This document shows, in pieces, positions 6,377 through 15,442 of a DNA stretch of 64,000 nt (its first letter is position 1; each line of letters starts with the position of its first letter). A program made the position numbers and the translations under genes. This DNA comes from Longimicrobium sp. (GTDB lineage Bacteria > Gemmatimonadota > Gemmatimonadetes > Longimicrobiales > Longimicrobiaceae), in contig DASVQP010000052.1 in the NCBI GenBank assembly GCA_036389135.1, positions 108,838-172,837 on the forward strand. The letters run 5' to 3'. The notes below the pieces were generated by a model. It did not search any database. It saw nothing but the letters and a program-made list of their open reading frames with translations, and had not been told where the DNA came from.

Positions 6377-7308
6377 GCTACGACACGCCGTACCACGCCC
6401 CCGTCCTGGTGGAGGAGGCGATGGAGCTTCTGCGGCCAGAGCGCGGCGGCCTCTATCTGGACGGCACGCTGGGCGGCGGCGGGCACGCGGAGGCGCTGCT
6501 GGAGCGCGGGCCGGAGGCGCGGCTGATCGGGGTGGATCGCGACCCGGACGCGCTGGCGGAGGCGGGGGCGCGGCTGGAGCGCTTCGGGGAGCGGGCGCGG
6601 CGGGTGCGCGCCAACTTCGCGGACGCGGTGGAAGCGGCCGGCGTGGAGCCGGGGACGCTCAACGGCGTGCTGCTGGACCTGGGGATCTCGTCGCACCAGA
6701 TCGACGCGGACGCGCGCGGCTTCACCTTTCGCCCCGGCGCGCCGCTGGACATGCGCATGGCGCAGGGCTCCGCCGGCGAACCGAGCGCCGCCGACCTGCT
6801 GGCCGCGCTGGACGAGGAGGAGCTGGCGAACCTCTTCTATCGCTTCGGCGAGGAGCGCAAGTCGCGCAGGCTGGCGAAGGTGATCGCGGAGATGCGGCAG
6901 GAGGCGCCGGTGGATACCAGCGACCGGCTGGTGGAGGCGATGCGGCGCGGGCTGGGCGGGAGGATCGAGGCGGCGGACAAGGCCCGCATCTTCCAGGCGC
7001 TGCGCATCGCCGTGAACGACGAGATTCCGTCGCTGGAGCGGGCGCTGGAGAGCTTCCGCGAGGCGCTGGCGCCGGGGGGCGTCTTCGCCGTGATGTCGTA
7101 CCATTCCCTCGAGGACCGGCTGGTGAAGAACGCGTTCCGTGAGTGGAGCCAAGCCTGCATCTGCCCGCCGCAGATGCCCATGTGCAACTGCCGCGGCGTG
7201 GCGCTGGGCGAGACGCTCACCCGCAAGCCAGTGTCTGCCTCGCCGGCCGAGGTCGCCCGCAACCCGCGGGCACGCTCCGTACGGCTGCGGGCGTGGAGGC
7301 GCGCGTGA
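6373..7308 (+). CDS. rsmH: 16S rRNA (cytosine1402-N4)-methyltransferase
   Basis: A 311-residue SAM-dependent methyltransferase (RsmH/MraW) that N4-methylates C1402 in the 16S rRNA decoding centre. The SAM-binding loop L-D-G-T-L-G-G-G-G-H-A-E-A-L-L lies near residues 24-38. Other conserved segments are V-L-L-D-L-G-I-S-S-H-Q-I-D, G-F-T-F-R-P-G-A-P-L-D-M-R-M and S-Y-H-S-L-E-D-R-L-V-K. The C-terminus has the typical Cys-rich C-I-C-P-P-Q-M-P-M-C-N-C loop. GTG 6373 was chosen because it overlaps the preceding stop and gives the standard S-Y-D-T-P-Y-H-A-P-V-L start. Second regular gene of the dcw cluster. Confidence 0.95.
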   Translation: MSYDTPYHAPVLVEEAMELLRPERGGLYLDGTLGGGGHAEALLERGPEARLIGVDRDPDALAEAGARLERFGERARRVRANFADAVEAAGVEPGTLNGVLLDLGISSHQIDADARGFTFRPGAPLDMRMAQGSAGEPSAADLLAALDEEELANLFYRFGEERKSRRLAKVIAEMRQEAPVDTSDRLVEAMRRGLGGRIEAADKARIFQALRIAVNDEIPSLERALESFREALAPGGVFAVMSYHSLEDRLVKNAFREWSQACICPPQMPMCNCRGVALGETLTRKPVSASPAEVARNPRARSVRLRAWRRA

Positions 7309-7691
7309 GCTCCGCCGCGCTCGCAGCGGTACGCCCCGGCGCAAACCCGTGGGACCCGCCGCCGGCCGACCGCTCGGAGCGCCGCGCGCGCCGCCGTGGT
7401 GCGCTGCGCCGCCTCTTCTTCATCCTGGTGATGCTGGGCGCGCTGGCGTCGGTGGTGTGGCGGCAGACGGTGGGATACGAGCGCGAGCGCCAGCTTTCCG
7501 CCGTGCGCGCCGAGCTCTCGCAGGCCGAGGCGGAGCGCGTCGAAGTCACCAACCGCATCCAGGCGCTGCAGACCCGCGCCCGCATCACCCGCGTGGCGCG
7601 CGAGCGCCTGGGGATGCACGTCGCACGTGACGAGGAGATCGTGATGCTCCCCGTTCCCGCCACCACCCCGGCGCCGCCGGAGGCCCCTTGA
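7305..7691 (+). CDS. ftsL: FtsL-like division protein
   Basis: A 128-residue single-pass membrane protein in the ftsL position between rsmH and ftsI. The N-terminal cytoplasmic part is rich in Arg and Pro; one hydrophobic segment (L-F-F-I-L-V-M-L-G-A-L-A-S-V-V-W, about residues 41-56) is followed by a coiled coil (Q-L-S-A-V-R-A-E-L-S-Q-A-E-A-E-R, about 65-90) and the FtsL-typical I-T-R-V-A-R-E-R-L-G-M stretch. FtsL with FtsB and FtsQ activates FtsWI in septal peptidoglycan synthesis. GTG 7305 overlaps the rsmH stop and has GGAGG five bases ahead; GTG 7293 is an alternative. Identification rests on topology and position more than sequence. Confidence 0.85.
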   Translation: MSSAALAAVRPGANPWDPPPADRSERRARRRGALRRLFFILVMLGALASVVWRQTVGYERERQLSAVRAELSQAEAERVEVTNRIQALQTRARITRVARERLGMHVARDEEIVMLPVPATTPAPPEAP

Positions 7692-9691
7692 GCGCCAAGC
7701 GCACCCGCCCCGCCCTCACCTCGCCCGAGCGCATCGCCGGGCGGCAGAAGCTCCTCCTGGCGTCGTTCGGCGTGGCCGCGATGCTGGTGGTGGGTCGCGC
7801 CGTGCAGCTCCAGGGCTTCCAGGGGGCGGAGTGGAAGGCGGAGGCCGCCAGCCAGCAGCAGGCGCGCGTGCCGCTTCCCGCGCGTCGCGGCGCCATCTAC
7901 GACCGCGACGGCGTGCCGCTGGCGCTCACACGCGAAACGTACGAGGTGGCAGTCGCGCCCGCGGAGATCACCGACCGGCGCGAGGTGACGAAGCGGCTCG
8001 TGGACGCGCTGGGGCTGACGAAGTCGGCGGCGCGGCGCGCGACCGACGCGCGCCGCAAGTGGGTCGTGCTTCCCGGCCGCTTCACGGTGGAGCAGCGCCG
8101 CAAGCTGGGCGAGATGCGCGGGCTGCACCTGTCGCGCCAGCTGGAGCGCTTCTACCCGCAGGGCGACGTGGGGCGCGAGGTGATGGGCACGGTCTCGGCG
8201 GACGGGCGGGCGCTGGGCGGGATCGAGCAGGCGATGGACTCCGTACTGCGCGGCGCGGACGGCTTCAGCATCCAGCGCCGCAACGGGCGCGGCCGCAAGG
8301 AGTCGGCGGTGTCGCTCCCCGTGGCGCCCCCGCGTGACGGCGGCGACGTGTACCTGACGCTGGACTTCGACCTCCAGGAGATCGCGGACGCGGCGCTGGA
8401 CGAGGCGATCCGCAACACCAACGCCTCCGGCGGCGACCTGCTGCTCACGGAGCCACGCACGGGGGAGATCCTGGCGGCGGTGTCGCGGCGCAAGGGATCG
8501 CGCGGGCTGGCGGCGTTCGTGGAGCCGTACGAGCCGGGCTCCATCCTGAAGCCGTTTTTCGTGGCCAACCTGCTGGCCGGGCGCCACGCTTCGCTCAACG
8601 ACCAGGTGTTTGCGGAGAACGGGCGCTGGGCCGATCCGCACGGCCGCATCCACACCGACGTGCACCCGTACGGCATGCTGTCGCTGCGCGATGCACTGCG
8701 CGTCTCCAGCAACATCGGGATGGTGAAGCTGGTGCCGAAGCTGAGGCCCGCGGAGCAGTACGCCAACCTGCGCGACTTCGGCTTCGGCACGCCGACGGGG
8801 GTGGAGTACCCGGTGGAGTCGGGCGGGCGGCTGCCGAGGCCCGCGCGCTGGTCCAAGATGACCGCCGCCTCGCTTGCCACCGGCTACGAGGTCTCCGTCA
8901 CGCCGGTGCAGATGGCGATGGCGTACGGCGCGCTCGCCAACCACGGCAACCTCATGGAAGCCCACCTCCTGCGCGAGACGCGCGGACCAGATGGCGGCAC
9001 GCGCTGGAAGATGGAGCCGCGCGTGGTTCGCCGCGCCGTCCCGGCGGCGGTGACGGACGCGCTGCGCGAGGTGCTGATCACGGTGGTGTCGGACGGGTCG
9101 GCCAAGGCCGCGGCGCTCTCCACCTTTGAGGTGGCAGGGAAGACGGGGACGGCGCGGCGCACGGGGGCGAACGGGCGGTATGAGGCGGGGCAGTACAACG
9201 CCAGCTTCGTGTCGTACTTCCCGGCGCGCGACCCGCAGCTCGTCATCTTCGTGAAGCTGGACCGTCCGCAGGGCGACTACTATGGCGGCCTGACCGCGGC
9301 GCCGGTGACGCGCGCCACGCTTCAGGCAATCCTGGCGGCGCGCTCGCCCTCGCTGGACCGGCGCGCCCTGCTCGCCACGCGCATCCCCACGCCGTCGCAG
9401 CCGGCGCCGCGGCAGGTGGTGCAGCGCCGTCCGCGCGCCTCCGGCGGGGAGGGGACGTACGTCTTCGACTCGCTTCCGCAGGGCGCCGTGCAGGCCGCGG
9501 CGCCCAAGCGCGAGCCGGTGCCGGTGCCGGAGCTGGCGGGCCTGTCGCTGCGCGACGCCGTGCGCCGCCTGCACGCGCTTGGCTTCCAGGTGCGCGTGCA
9601 GGGCGCGGGCACGGTCAAGGGCACCCGTCCCGCCGCGGGCGCCGTGCAGCCGCGCGGCGGGACCGTCGTGGTGGTGGGGGCGGAGCGCTGA
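7688..9691 (+). CDS. ftsI: Septal transpeptidase FtsI (PBP3) with C-terminal PASTA domain
   Basis: A 667-residue class B penicillin-binding protein. It has one N-terminal membrane anchor (about residues 20-42), a dimerisation domain (A-R-R-G-A-I-Y-D-R-D-G), and a transpeptidase domain with S285-I-L-K288 (catalytic serine), S340-S-N342 and K485-T-G487. It ends with a PASTA domain (V-P-E-L-A-G-L-S-L-R-D-A-V, about residues 613-667), commoner in Gram-positive PBPs and some SpoVD-like proteins than in proteobacterial FtsI. It crosslinks septal peptidoglycan as partner of FtsW. The start is TTG 7688, overlapping the ftsL stop; the gene overlaps murE by one base. Confidence 0.93.
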   Translation: MSAKRTRPALTSPERIAGRQKLLLASFGVAAMLVVGRAVQLQGFQGAEWKAEAASQQQARVPLPARRGAIYDRDGVPLALTRETYEVAVAPAEITDRREVTKRLVDALGLTKSAARRATDARRKWVVLPGRFTVEQRRKLGEMRGLHLSRQLERFYPQGDVGREVMGTVSADGRALGGIEQAMDSVLRGADGFSIQRRNGRGRKESAVSLPVAPPRDGGDVYLTLDFDLQEIADAALDEAIRNTNASGGDLLLTEPRTGEILAAVSRRKGSRGLAAFVEPYEPGSILKPFFVANLLAGRHASLNDQVFAENGRWADPHGRIHTDVHPYGMLSLRDALRVSSNIGMVKLVPKLRPAEQYANLRDFGFGTPTGVEYPVESGGRLPRPARWSKMTAASLATGYEVSVTPVQMAMAYGALANHGNLMEAHLLRETRGPDGGTRWKMEPRVVRRAVPAAVTDALREVLITVVSDGSAKAAALSTFEVAGKTGTARRTGANGRYEAGQYNASFVSYFPARDPQLVIFVKLDRPQGDYYGGLTAAPVTRATLQAILAARSPSLDRRALLATRIPTPSQPAPRQVVQRRPRASGGEGTYVFDSLPQGAVQAAAPKREPVPVPELAGLSLRDAVRRLHALGFQVRVQGAGTVKGTRPAAGAVQPRGGTVVVVGAER

Positions 9692-11190
9692 TGACGACGC
9701 TCGGCGCGATCGAAGCGCGCCTGGAGCGCGAGGGGCTCCTCGCGGGCGGCGCGCGCCTCTCCGCGGACGACGCGGCGCGCCTGGTCGCGAGCGCCTCCGC
9801 GGACTCGCGCAAGGTGGGCCCGGGCGACCTCTTCTGCGCCATCGCCGGCACCGAGGGCGACGGGCACCGCTACCTGGCCGACGTCGCCGCTCAGGGCGCG
9901 GCCGGCGCGACGGTGGAGCGGCGCGACGACAACCTCACCTTCCCGCAGATCCCCGTCACCAGCGGGCGTCTGGCCGCATCGTACGCCGCGGCGGAGCTGT
10001 GGGGCGATCCCTGGAACGCCCTGACGCTGGTGGGCGTCACCGGGACGAACGGGAAGACGACCACGGCCGCCATCCTGCGCGACATGTTGTCCCGCCGCAT
10101 GCCCACGGCGTACATCGGCACGCTGGGCGCGCTGGACGCGGGCGGCAAGGTGGTGCCGGGCACGGAGGGGCTCACCACGCCGGGGCCCATCGAGGCGGCG
10201 CGCTGGCTGCGCGGCTTCGCGGACGGCGGCGTGCGCGCGCTGGCGATGGAGGTGTCGTCGCACGCGCTGCACCAGGGGCGGATGGCGGCTGCGCGCTTCG
10301 ACGCGGCGCTCTTCACCAACCTCACGCAGGACCACCTGGACTATCACGGGACGATGGAGGAGTATCGTTCCGCCAAGCTCCGCCTCCTCACGCTGCTCAA
10401 GGACGGCGCCGCCGCCGTCGTCAACGCGGACGACCCTGCGTGGGACGTCGTGGAGGCCGAGCGCGTGGTCCGCTTCGGAATGGAGCGCCCCGCCGACGTC
10501 CGCGCGGAGAAGGTACGCGTGGGCCCCGGCGGAATGGAGTGGACGCTGACCCTTCCCGACGGGAGTGCGGAGGTGAACCTCCCCCTCTTCGGCAACTTCA
10601 ACGTCTCCAACGCCCTCGCCGCCGCGGCGACGCTCTGGTCGCTGGGGTGGGCGGCGGAGGAGATCGCGACCGGGCTCTCCACGATCCCCCAGGTGCCGGG
10701 ACGGCTGGAGAGGATCGCCGGCCCGCCCGCGTCCGCCACCGTGCTCGCGGACTACGCGCACACCCCCGACGCGCTGGAGCGGGCCCTCGCCGCCGTCCGC
10801 CCGCTGGTGCAGGGGCGCCTGATCGTCGTATTCGGCGCCGGCGGCGACCGCGATCCCACCAAGCGGCCCGAGATGGGGCGCATCGCGGCGGAGGGGGCGG
10901 ATCTCGCCATCGTCACCTCCGACAACCCGCGAACCGAAGACCCCGAGAAGATCCTGGACGACATCGAACGCGGCATGGGAAGTGCACCCCGCGTGCGACT
11001 TTCCGACCGCCGCGAAGCCATCCGGCGGGCGCTACTCGAGGCCGGCCAGGAGGACGTCATCCTCCTTGCCGGGAAGGGCCACGAGACGTACCAGATCGTG
11101 GGCCGCGAGAAGCGTTCGTTCGACGAGCGCGTGGTGGTGCGTGAAATCCTTGCCGAACGGGCAACGTCTGCGACCAGGGAATGGGTGTGA
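9691..11190 (+). CDS. murE: UDP-MurNAc-tripeptide ligase (meso-diaminopimelate type)
   Basis: A 499-residue Mur ligase that adds the third stem-peptide residue to UDP-MurNAc-L-Ala-D-Glu in the cytoplasm. The ATP-binding loop G118-T-N-G-K-T-T124 and the central and C-terminal Mur domains are present. D-N-P-R-T-E-D-P at 411-418 is the specificity motif of enzymes that use meso-diaminopimelate rather than lysine, so the wall is of the diaminopimelate type. Start ATG 9691 overlaps the ftsI stop; the end overlaps murF by four bases. Confidence 0.95.
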   Translation: MTTLGAIEARLEREGLLAGGARLSADDAARLVASASADSRKVGPGDLFCAIAGTEGDGHRYLADVAAQGAAGATVERRDDNLTFPQIPVTSGRLAASYAAAELWGDPWNALTLVGVTGTNGKTTTAAILRDMLSRRMPTAYIGTLGALDAGGKVVPGTEGLTTPGPIEAARWLRGFADGGVRALAMEVSSHALHQGRMAAARFDAALFTNLTQDHLDYHGTMEEYRSAKLRLLTLLKDGAAAVVNADDPAWDVVEAERVVRFGMERPADVRAEKVRVGPGGMEWTLTLPDGSAEVNLPLFGNFNVSNALAAAATLWSLGWAAEEIATGLSTIPQVPGRLERIAGPPASATVLADYAHTPDALERALAAVRPLVQGRLIVVFGAGGDRDPTKRPEMGRIAAEGADLAIVTSDNPRTEDPEKILDDIERGMGSAPRVRLSDRREAIRRALLEAGQEDVILLAGKGHETYQIVGREKRSFDERVVVREILAERATSATREWV

Positions 11191-12602
11191 GCGGATTTCG
11201 ATGGACTGCCGCCGAGGTGGAGCGCGCGCTGGGCACACGCGGGACTGAGGACGGCGACGCCGAGTATTCCGGCGTCTCCACCGACACACGAAAGATCGCG
11301 CAGGGGTCGCTCTTCGTGGCGCTGCGCGGAGCCAACTACGACGCGCACGACTTCCTCGCAGTCGCGTCGGAGGCCGGAGCGACGGCGGCGGTGGTGTCGC
11401 GGATGCCGGACGTGCAGCCGAGCGGGATGCGGCTCTACCTGGTGGACGACACGCTCCACGCCCTGGGCCGGCTGGCCCGCCACCGGCGCCGCGCGCTGAG
11501 CGGGCGGGTGGTGGCGGTGGCGGGGAGCAACGGGAAGACGACCACCAAGGAGCTCCTCCGCGCCGCGCTGGGCGCGAAGTTCCGGGTGCACGCCACCGAG
11601 GCCAACCTCAACAACCAGGTCGGCGTCCCCCTCACCCTCCTCGCCGCGCCGGAAGACGCGGAGGTGCTGGTGATCGAGACGGGGACCAACGAGCCGGGGG
11701 AGATCGCGCTGCTGGGCGCCATCGCCGAGCCGGACGTGGCGCTGATCACCTCCATCGGCGAAGAGCACCTGGAGGGGTTCGGGAGCGTGGCCGGCGTGCT
11801 GGAGGAGGAGCTCGCCATCCTCCCCTCCGTGCGCCCCGGCGGCACCGCCTTCGTGGCCGACGAGCCGCCCGAGCTGGTGGCGCGCTCCCTCACCATCCTG
11901 CGCGACTGCGTGCGGGTCGCGGGCTTCTCCGCCGACGCGGTCGTACGGCCGGAGGGCGAGGTGGAGGTGCGGCCGGATGGGAGCACCGCCTGGCGCTTCC
12001 GCGGCGTCGACGTCCACGTGCCGCTCCCCGGCATGCACAACGTGCGCAACGCCCTGCTCGCCCTCGGCGTCGCCGAGGAGCTTGGGGTTCCTCTGTCGGA
12101 TGCGGCGCGCGGAATTGGGGCCATGTCGGCACCAAAGATGAGGAACGAGTGGCGCAGAGTGGGCACCGTGGGGGTGCTGGCGGACTGCTACAACTCCAAC
12201 CCGCCCTCCCTGCGCGCCGCCGTCGAGCTGCTGGCCTCCATCCCCAGCGACGGGGCGAAGGTGGCCGTGGTGGGGACGATGCGGGAGCTGGGCGACCACG
12301 CGGACTCGCTGCACGCCGCCGCCGCCGAGCAGATCGCCGGGCTGGTGGGGCGGGGGATCGATCGGGTAGTGGCGACGGGCGACTTCGTGGCTGCGTTCGA
12401 GCCGCTCGCCGAAGAGCTGGGAGACCGCCTTGTCGCCGCGGACGACCCCATCGAGGCGTACGAGGAGCTTCGCCCCTCGCTGCACGGGAACGAGACGATC
12501 CTGCTGAAAGGGTCGCGCGGTGTGGCGCTGGAGAGGATCATCCCCCTGATCGAGCGGGACTTCGGCCAGCCGGCCGAGACCAACCAACACGCCGGGGCCT
12601 GA
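11187..12602 (+). CDS. murF: UDP-MurNAc-tripeptide:D-Ala-D-Ala ligase
   Basis: A 471-residue Mur ligase that adds D-Ala-D-Ala to complete the UDP-MurNAc-pentapeptide. The ATP loop is G113-S-N-G-K-T-T119; the next helix bears K-E-L-L-R-A-A-L-G. The C-terminal segment A-D-C-Y-N-S-N-P-P-S is typical of MurF. I chose GTG 11187, which overlaps the murE stop as GTGA and has AGGGA six bases ahead, over ATG 11181, which has no spacing to a ribosome binding site. Its D-Ala-D-Ala supplier (ddl) is not in this window. Confidence 0.94.
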   Translation: MSGFRWTAAEVERALGTRGTEDGDAEYSGVSTDTRKIAQGSLFVALRGANYDAHDFLAVASEAGATAAVVSRMPDVQPSGMRLYLVDDTLHALGRLARHRRRALSGRVVAVAGSNGKTTTKELLRAALGAKFRVHATEANLNNQVGVPLTLLAAPEDAEVLVIETGTNEPGEIALLGAIAEPDVALITSIGEEHLEGFGSVAGVLEEELAILPSVRPGGTAFVADEPPELVARSLTILRDCVRVAGFSADAVVRPEGEVEVRPDGSTAWRFRGVDVHVPLPGMHNVRNALLALGVAEELGVPLSDAARGIGAMSAPKMRNEWRRVGTVGVLADCYNSNPPSLRAAVELLASIPSDGAKVAVVGTMRELGDHADSLHAAAAEQIAGLVGRGIDRVVATGDFVAAFEPLAEELGDRLVAADDPIEAYEELRPSLHGNETILLKGSRGVALERIIPLIERDFGQPAETNQHAGA

Positions 12603-12606
12603 CACG

Positions 12607-13713
12607 GTGCTCTACCACCTGCTGGTGCCGCTCGCGGAGTACAACGCGGCCTTCAACGTCTTCCGCTACCACACCTTCCGCGCCGCGGGGGCCGTGGTGA
12701 CGGCGTTCCTGGTGGCCTTCTGGTTCGGGCCCGCCATCATCGGCCGGCTGCGCATGCTCAAGCTCGGGCAGATCGTGCGCACCGAGGGGCCGCAGACGCA
12801 CCTGGGCAAGCGCGGCACGCCCACCATGGGCGGCGTGGTCATCGTGCTGGCTACCGTGATCCCCACGCTGCTCTGGGCGCGGCTGGACAACCCGTACACC
12901 GTCATCGCCATCGTGACGCTCCTCTGGCTGGGAGCGCTCGGTTTCATGGACGACTACCTCAAGATCACCCGCAAGGGGACGGACGGGCTGGCGGGGCGCT
13001 ACAAGATCCTGGGCCAGGGCTCGCTGGGGCTCCTCCTGGGCGCCTTACTCGTCTGGTTTCCGCTCAGCGAGGTGCCGAGCACCTGGACGCAGATCCCCTT
13101 CTTCAAGAGCGTCCACCTGGAGTTCTTTTGGCCCGTCTACATCCTGTTCGTGACGTTCGTGCTGGTGGGGTGCTCCAACGCGGTGAACCTCACGGACGGG
13201 CTGGACGGGCTGGCGGCGGGGCTCTCGGCGATCGCGGCTGTGACGTTCGGGCTCTTTGCCTACCTCTTCGGCCGCGTGGACATCTCGGACTACCTGAACC
13301 TCTTCTACCTGCCGGGCGCGGGCGAGCTGGCGATCTTTTGCGTGGCGCTGGCCGGCGGGTGCATGGGCTTCCTCTGGTTCAACGCACACCCCGCCGAGGT
13401 GTTCATGGGCGACACCGGCTCGCTGGCCATCGGCGGCGTGCTGGGGGCGGTGGCGGTGCTGCTGAAGGCGGAGTTCCTGCTGGCCATCGTGGGCGCGGTG
13501 TTCGTGGCCGAGGCGCTCTCGGTAATGTCGCAGACCGTCTACTACAAGTGGACGAAGAAGCGAAGCGGCGTGGGCAAGCGCATCTTTCGCATGGCGCCGC
13601 TGCACCACCACTTCGAGCAGATCGGGTGGCACGAGAGCAAGGTGATCATCCGCTTCTGGATCGTGGGGATCATGTGCGCCCTCGCCGCCGTCGCCACGCT
13701 CAAGATCCGGTGA
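12607..13713 (+). CDS. mraY: Phospho-N-acetylmuramoyl-pentapeptide transferase
   Basis: A 368-residue polytopic membrane enzyme (about ten segments) that transfers phospho-MurNAc-pentapeptide to undecaprenyl phosphate, forming lipid I. Conserved sites include T-H-L-G-K-R-G-T-P-T-M-G-G, the D-D-Y-L-K motif, N-L-T-D-G-L-D-G-L-A and G-D-T-G-S-L-A-I-G-G, and the histidine-rich loop P-L-H-H-H-F-E. It starts at GTG 12607, four bases after murF. A spacer of about 350 bases, unusual for this cluster, separates it from murD. Confidence 0.95.
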   Translation: MLYHLLVPLAEYNAAFNVFRYHTFRAAGAVVTAFLVAFWFGPAIIGRLRMLKLGQIVRTEGPQTHLGKRGTPTMGGVVIVLATVIPTLLWARLDNPYTVIAIVTLLWLGALGFMDDYLKITRKGTDGLAGRYKILGQGSLGLLLGALLVWFPLSEVPSTWTQIPFFKSVHLEFFWPVYILFVTFVLVGCSNAVNLTDGLDGLAAGLSAIAAVTFGLFAYLFGRVDISDYLNLFYLPGAGELAIFCVALAGGCMGFLWFNAHPAEVFMGDTGSLAIGGVLGAVAVLLKAEFLLAIVGAVFVAEALSVMSQTVYYKWTKKRSGVGKRIFRMAPLHHHFEQIGWHESKVIIRFWIVGIMCALAAVATLKIR

Positions 13714-14065
13714 ACCACCCCCTCCTGAGCGGAGCGCCGCTCAAACGCGTGCGCCGTTCCGCACTCTGGCGCGAAGCGAAGGAAGCGGGCCCTGCCGCGC
13801 ACTCGGATACATCCGATGTTGGGACGCGCGTGCGTGGCAATCGGCGCAAGAGGTACGCGAAGGAGCGCCGCTGCCGAATCCGTATCAGCCGGCGGGTGGT
13901 CGGGTCAGGTGCGGCAAGCACGGGTCGCGACGAATTGGCTGGGAACATGGGATGGGAGGGTGCGGGCGGCGAAGCCCGTCTCCTTCACTCCGCGCCACAT
14001 GACCGCGCGGGTGCAGGGTCGGCGCGGCGCTCCGTTCAGGAAGTGGTAGGGCGGGGGGCTCGGGT
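13714..14065. other. Gene-free spacer inside the dcw cluster
   Basis: These 352 bases between mraY and murD contain no convincing gene: frames here lack a start, conserved motifs or codon bias. A perfect 6-bp hairpin GAGCGG-AGCG-CCGCTC lies at 13727-13742 right after mraY, without a T-run. No member of the dispersed repeat families is recognised. An internal promoter for murD-ftsW-murG could be here but none is clear. Confidence 0.6.
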
Positions 14066-15442
14066 ATGAGCCGCACGCTCGCCGGCGAAACGATCGGGGT
14101 GCTCGGGCTGGCGCGGAGCGGGATGGCGGCGGCGCGGCTGGCGCTGGCGCGCGGGGCAAAGGTCTACGCCAGCGACGCCGGCAGCGGGCCCGCGGCGCAG
14201 AAGGCCGCCGAGGAGCTGCGCGCGCTGGGTGGCGACGCGGAGACGGGCGGGCACGACCTGGCGAAGCTGGCGGCGTGCACGCGCATCGTCCTCTCCCCAG
14301 GCATCCCGCCGACGGCAAGGGTCCTCCGCGATCCGGCCATCGCGCACGTGCCGGTGATCCCCGAGGTGGAGCTGGCGTACGAGCAGCTCGGGTCGCGCGT
14401 GATCGGCATCACGGGGACCAACGGGAAGACGACGGTCACGGGGCTGATCGAGCACATCCTGCGCGCCGCCGGGCGCGACGCGGTGGCGGGCGGCAACATC
14501 GGCACGGCGCTGAGCGAGCTTGCGCTGCGCGAGCCGCAGCCGGAGATCGCGGTGGTGGAGACCTCGTCGTTCCAGCTCGGGATGGTCCGCGAGTTCGCGC
14601 CGGAGATCGGAGTGCTGACCAACCTGGCGCCCGACCACCTGGACTGGTACCCGGACGTGGAGGCGTACTACGCGGACAAGGCCAACCTCTTCCGCAACGC
14701 CACCCCCGCCAGCCGCTGGGTGCTGAACGCCGAGGACGAGCGCGCCCGCCTCCTTCCGGGGGATGCGCCGGGGGAGCGCTTCTACTTCCGCGTCGCATCG
14801 CAGCCGGAGGATGGAGAGCGCGGCGGCTTCCTGGACCCGGAAGGGTGGCTCACGCTGCGGATGGACGGCGAGACCGAGGAAGCGCTGGCTCCCGCGCACG
14901 AGCTCAGGATCCTGGGTCCGCACAACGCCGCCAACGCCCTCGCCGCCGCGCTGGCCGCGCGGCTTGCCGGGGCGGATGCAAAAGACATCGGGCACGCGCT
15001 GCGCGGATTCGAGGCGCCCGCGCACCGCCTGCAGCCCGTGGGCGAAAAGGGCGGCGTGCTCTGGGTCAACGACAGCAAGGCGACCAACATCGCCTCCACC
15101 CGCGTCGCGGTGCGGGGGATGACGCGGCCCGTCGTCCTGCTGCTGGGCGGGCGGCACAAGGGCGAGCCGTACACGGAGCTCCTCCCAGAGCTGGGCCCCA
15201 ACGTCCGCGCGGTGGTGGCGTACGGCGAGGCAGCCCCGATCGTGCAGAGCGACCTTGCCGGTCACGTCCCGGTCGAACGCGTGGACGGATCGTTCGAAGA
15301 GGTGGTGCGCCGCGCCCGCGAGCTGGCGCGCGAGGGCGACGCCATCCTCCTTTCGCCCGCGTGCAGCAGCTTCGACATGTTCCCCAACTACGAAGAGCGG
15401 GGCCGGCGCTTCGCCGAGCTCGCCGCCGAGGATCGCACGTGA
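14066..15442 (+). CDS. murD: UDP-N-acetylmuramoyl-L-alanine:D-glutamate ligase
   Basis: A 458-residue Mur ligase adding D-glutamate to UDP-MurNAc-L-Ala. The N-terminal Rossmann segment G-V-L-G-L-A-R-S-G-M-A-A-A-R is typical of MurD. The ATP loop is G117-T-N-G-K-T122; N-L-A-P-D-H-L-D-W, W-V-N-D-S-K-A-T-N and L-L-S-P-A-C-S-S-F-D-M-F complete the family pattern. ATG 14066 is the only start that gives a full N-terminus. It overlaps ftsW by four bases. Confidence 0.95.
   Translation: MSRTLAGETIGVLGLARSGMAAARLALARGAKVYASDAGSGPAAQKAAEELRALGGDAETGGHDLAKLAACTRIVLSPGIPPTARVLRDPAIAHVPVIPEVELAYEQLGSRVIGITGTNGKTTVTGLIEHILRAAGRDAVAGGNIGTALSELALREPQPEIAVVETSSFQLGMVREFAPEIGVLTNLAPDHLDWYPDVEAYYADKANLFRNATPASRWVLNAEDERARLLPGDAPGERFYFRVASQPEDGERGGFLDPEGWLTLRMDGETEEALAPAHELRILGPHNAANALAAALAARLAGADAKDIGHALRGFEAPAHRLQPVGEKGGVLWVNDSKATNIASTRVAVRGMTRPVVLLLGGRHKGEPYTELLPELGPNVRAVVAYGEAAPIVQSDLAGHVPVERVDGSFEEVVRRARELAREGDAILLSPACSSFDMFPNYEERGRRFAELAAEDRT

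Noticed and set aside
7217..9574. Minus-strand open frame of 785 codons over ftsI
   Set aside because: Antisense shadow of ftsI; composition is low in complexity and there is no conserved motif.
13128..14069. 313-codon frame running from within mraY into the spacer before murD
   Set aside because: It overlaps mraY in a wrong frame, is Arg/Gly-rich, and its spacer part has no motif.
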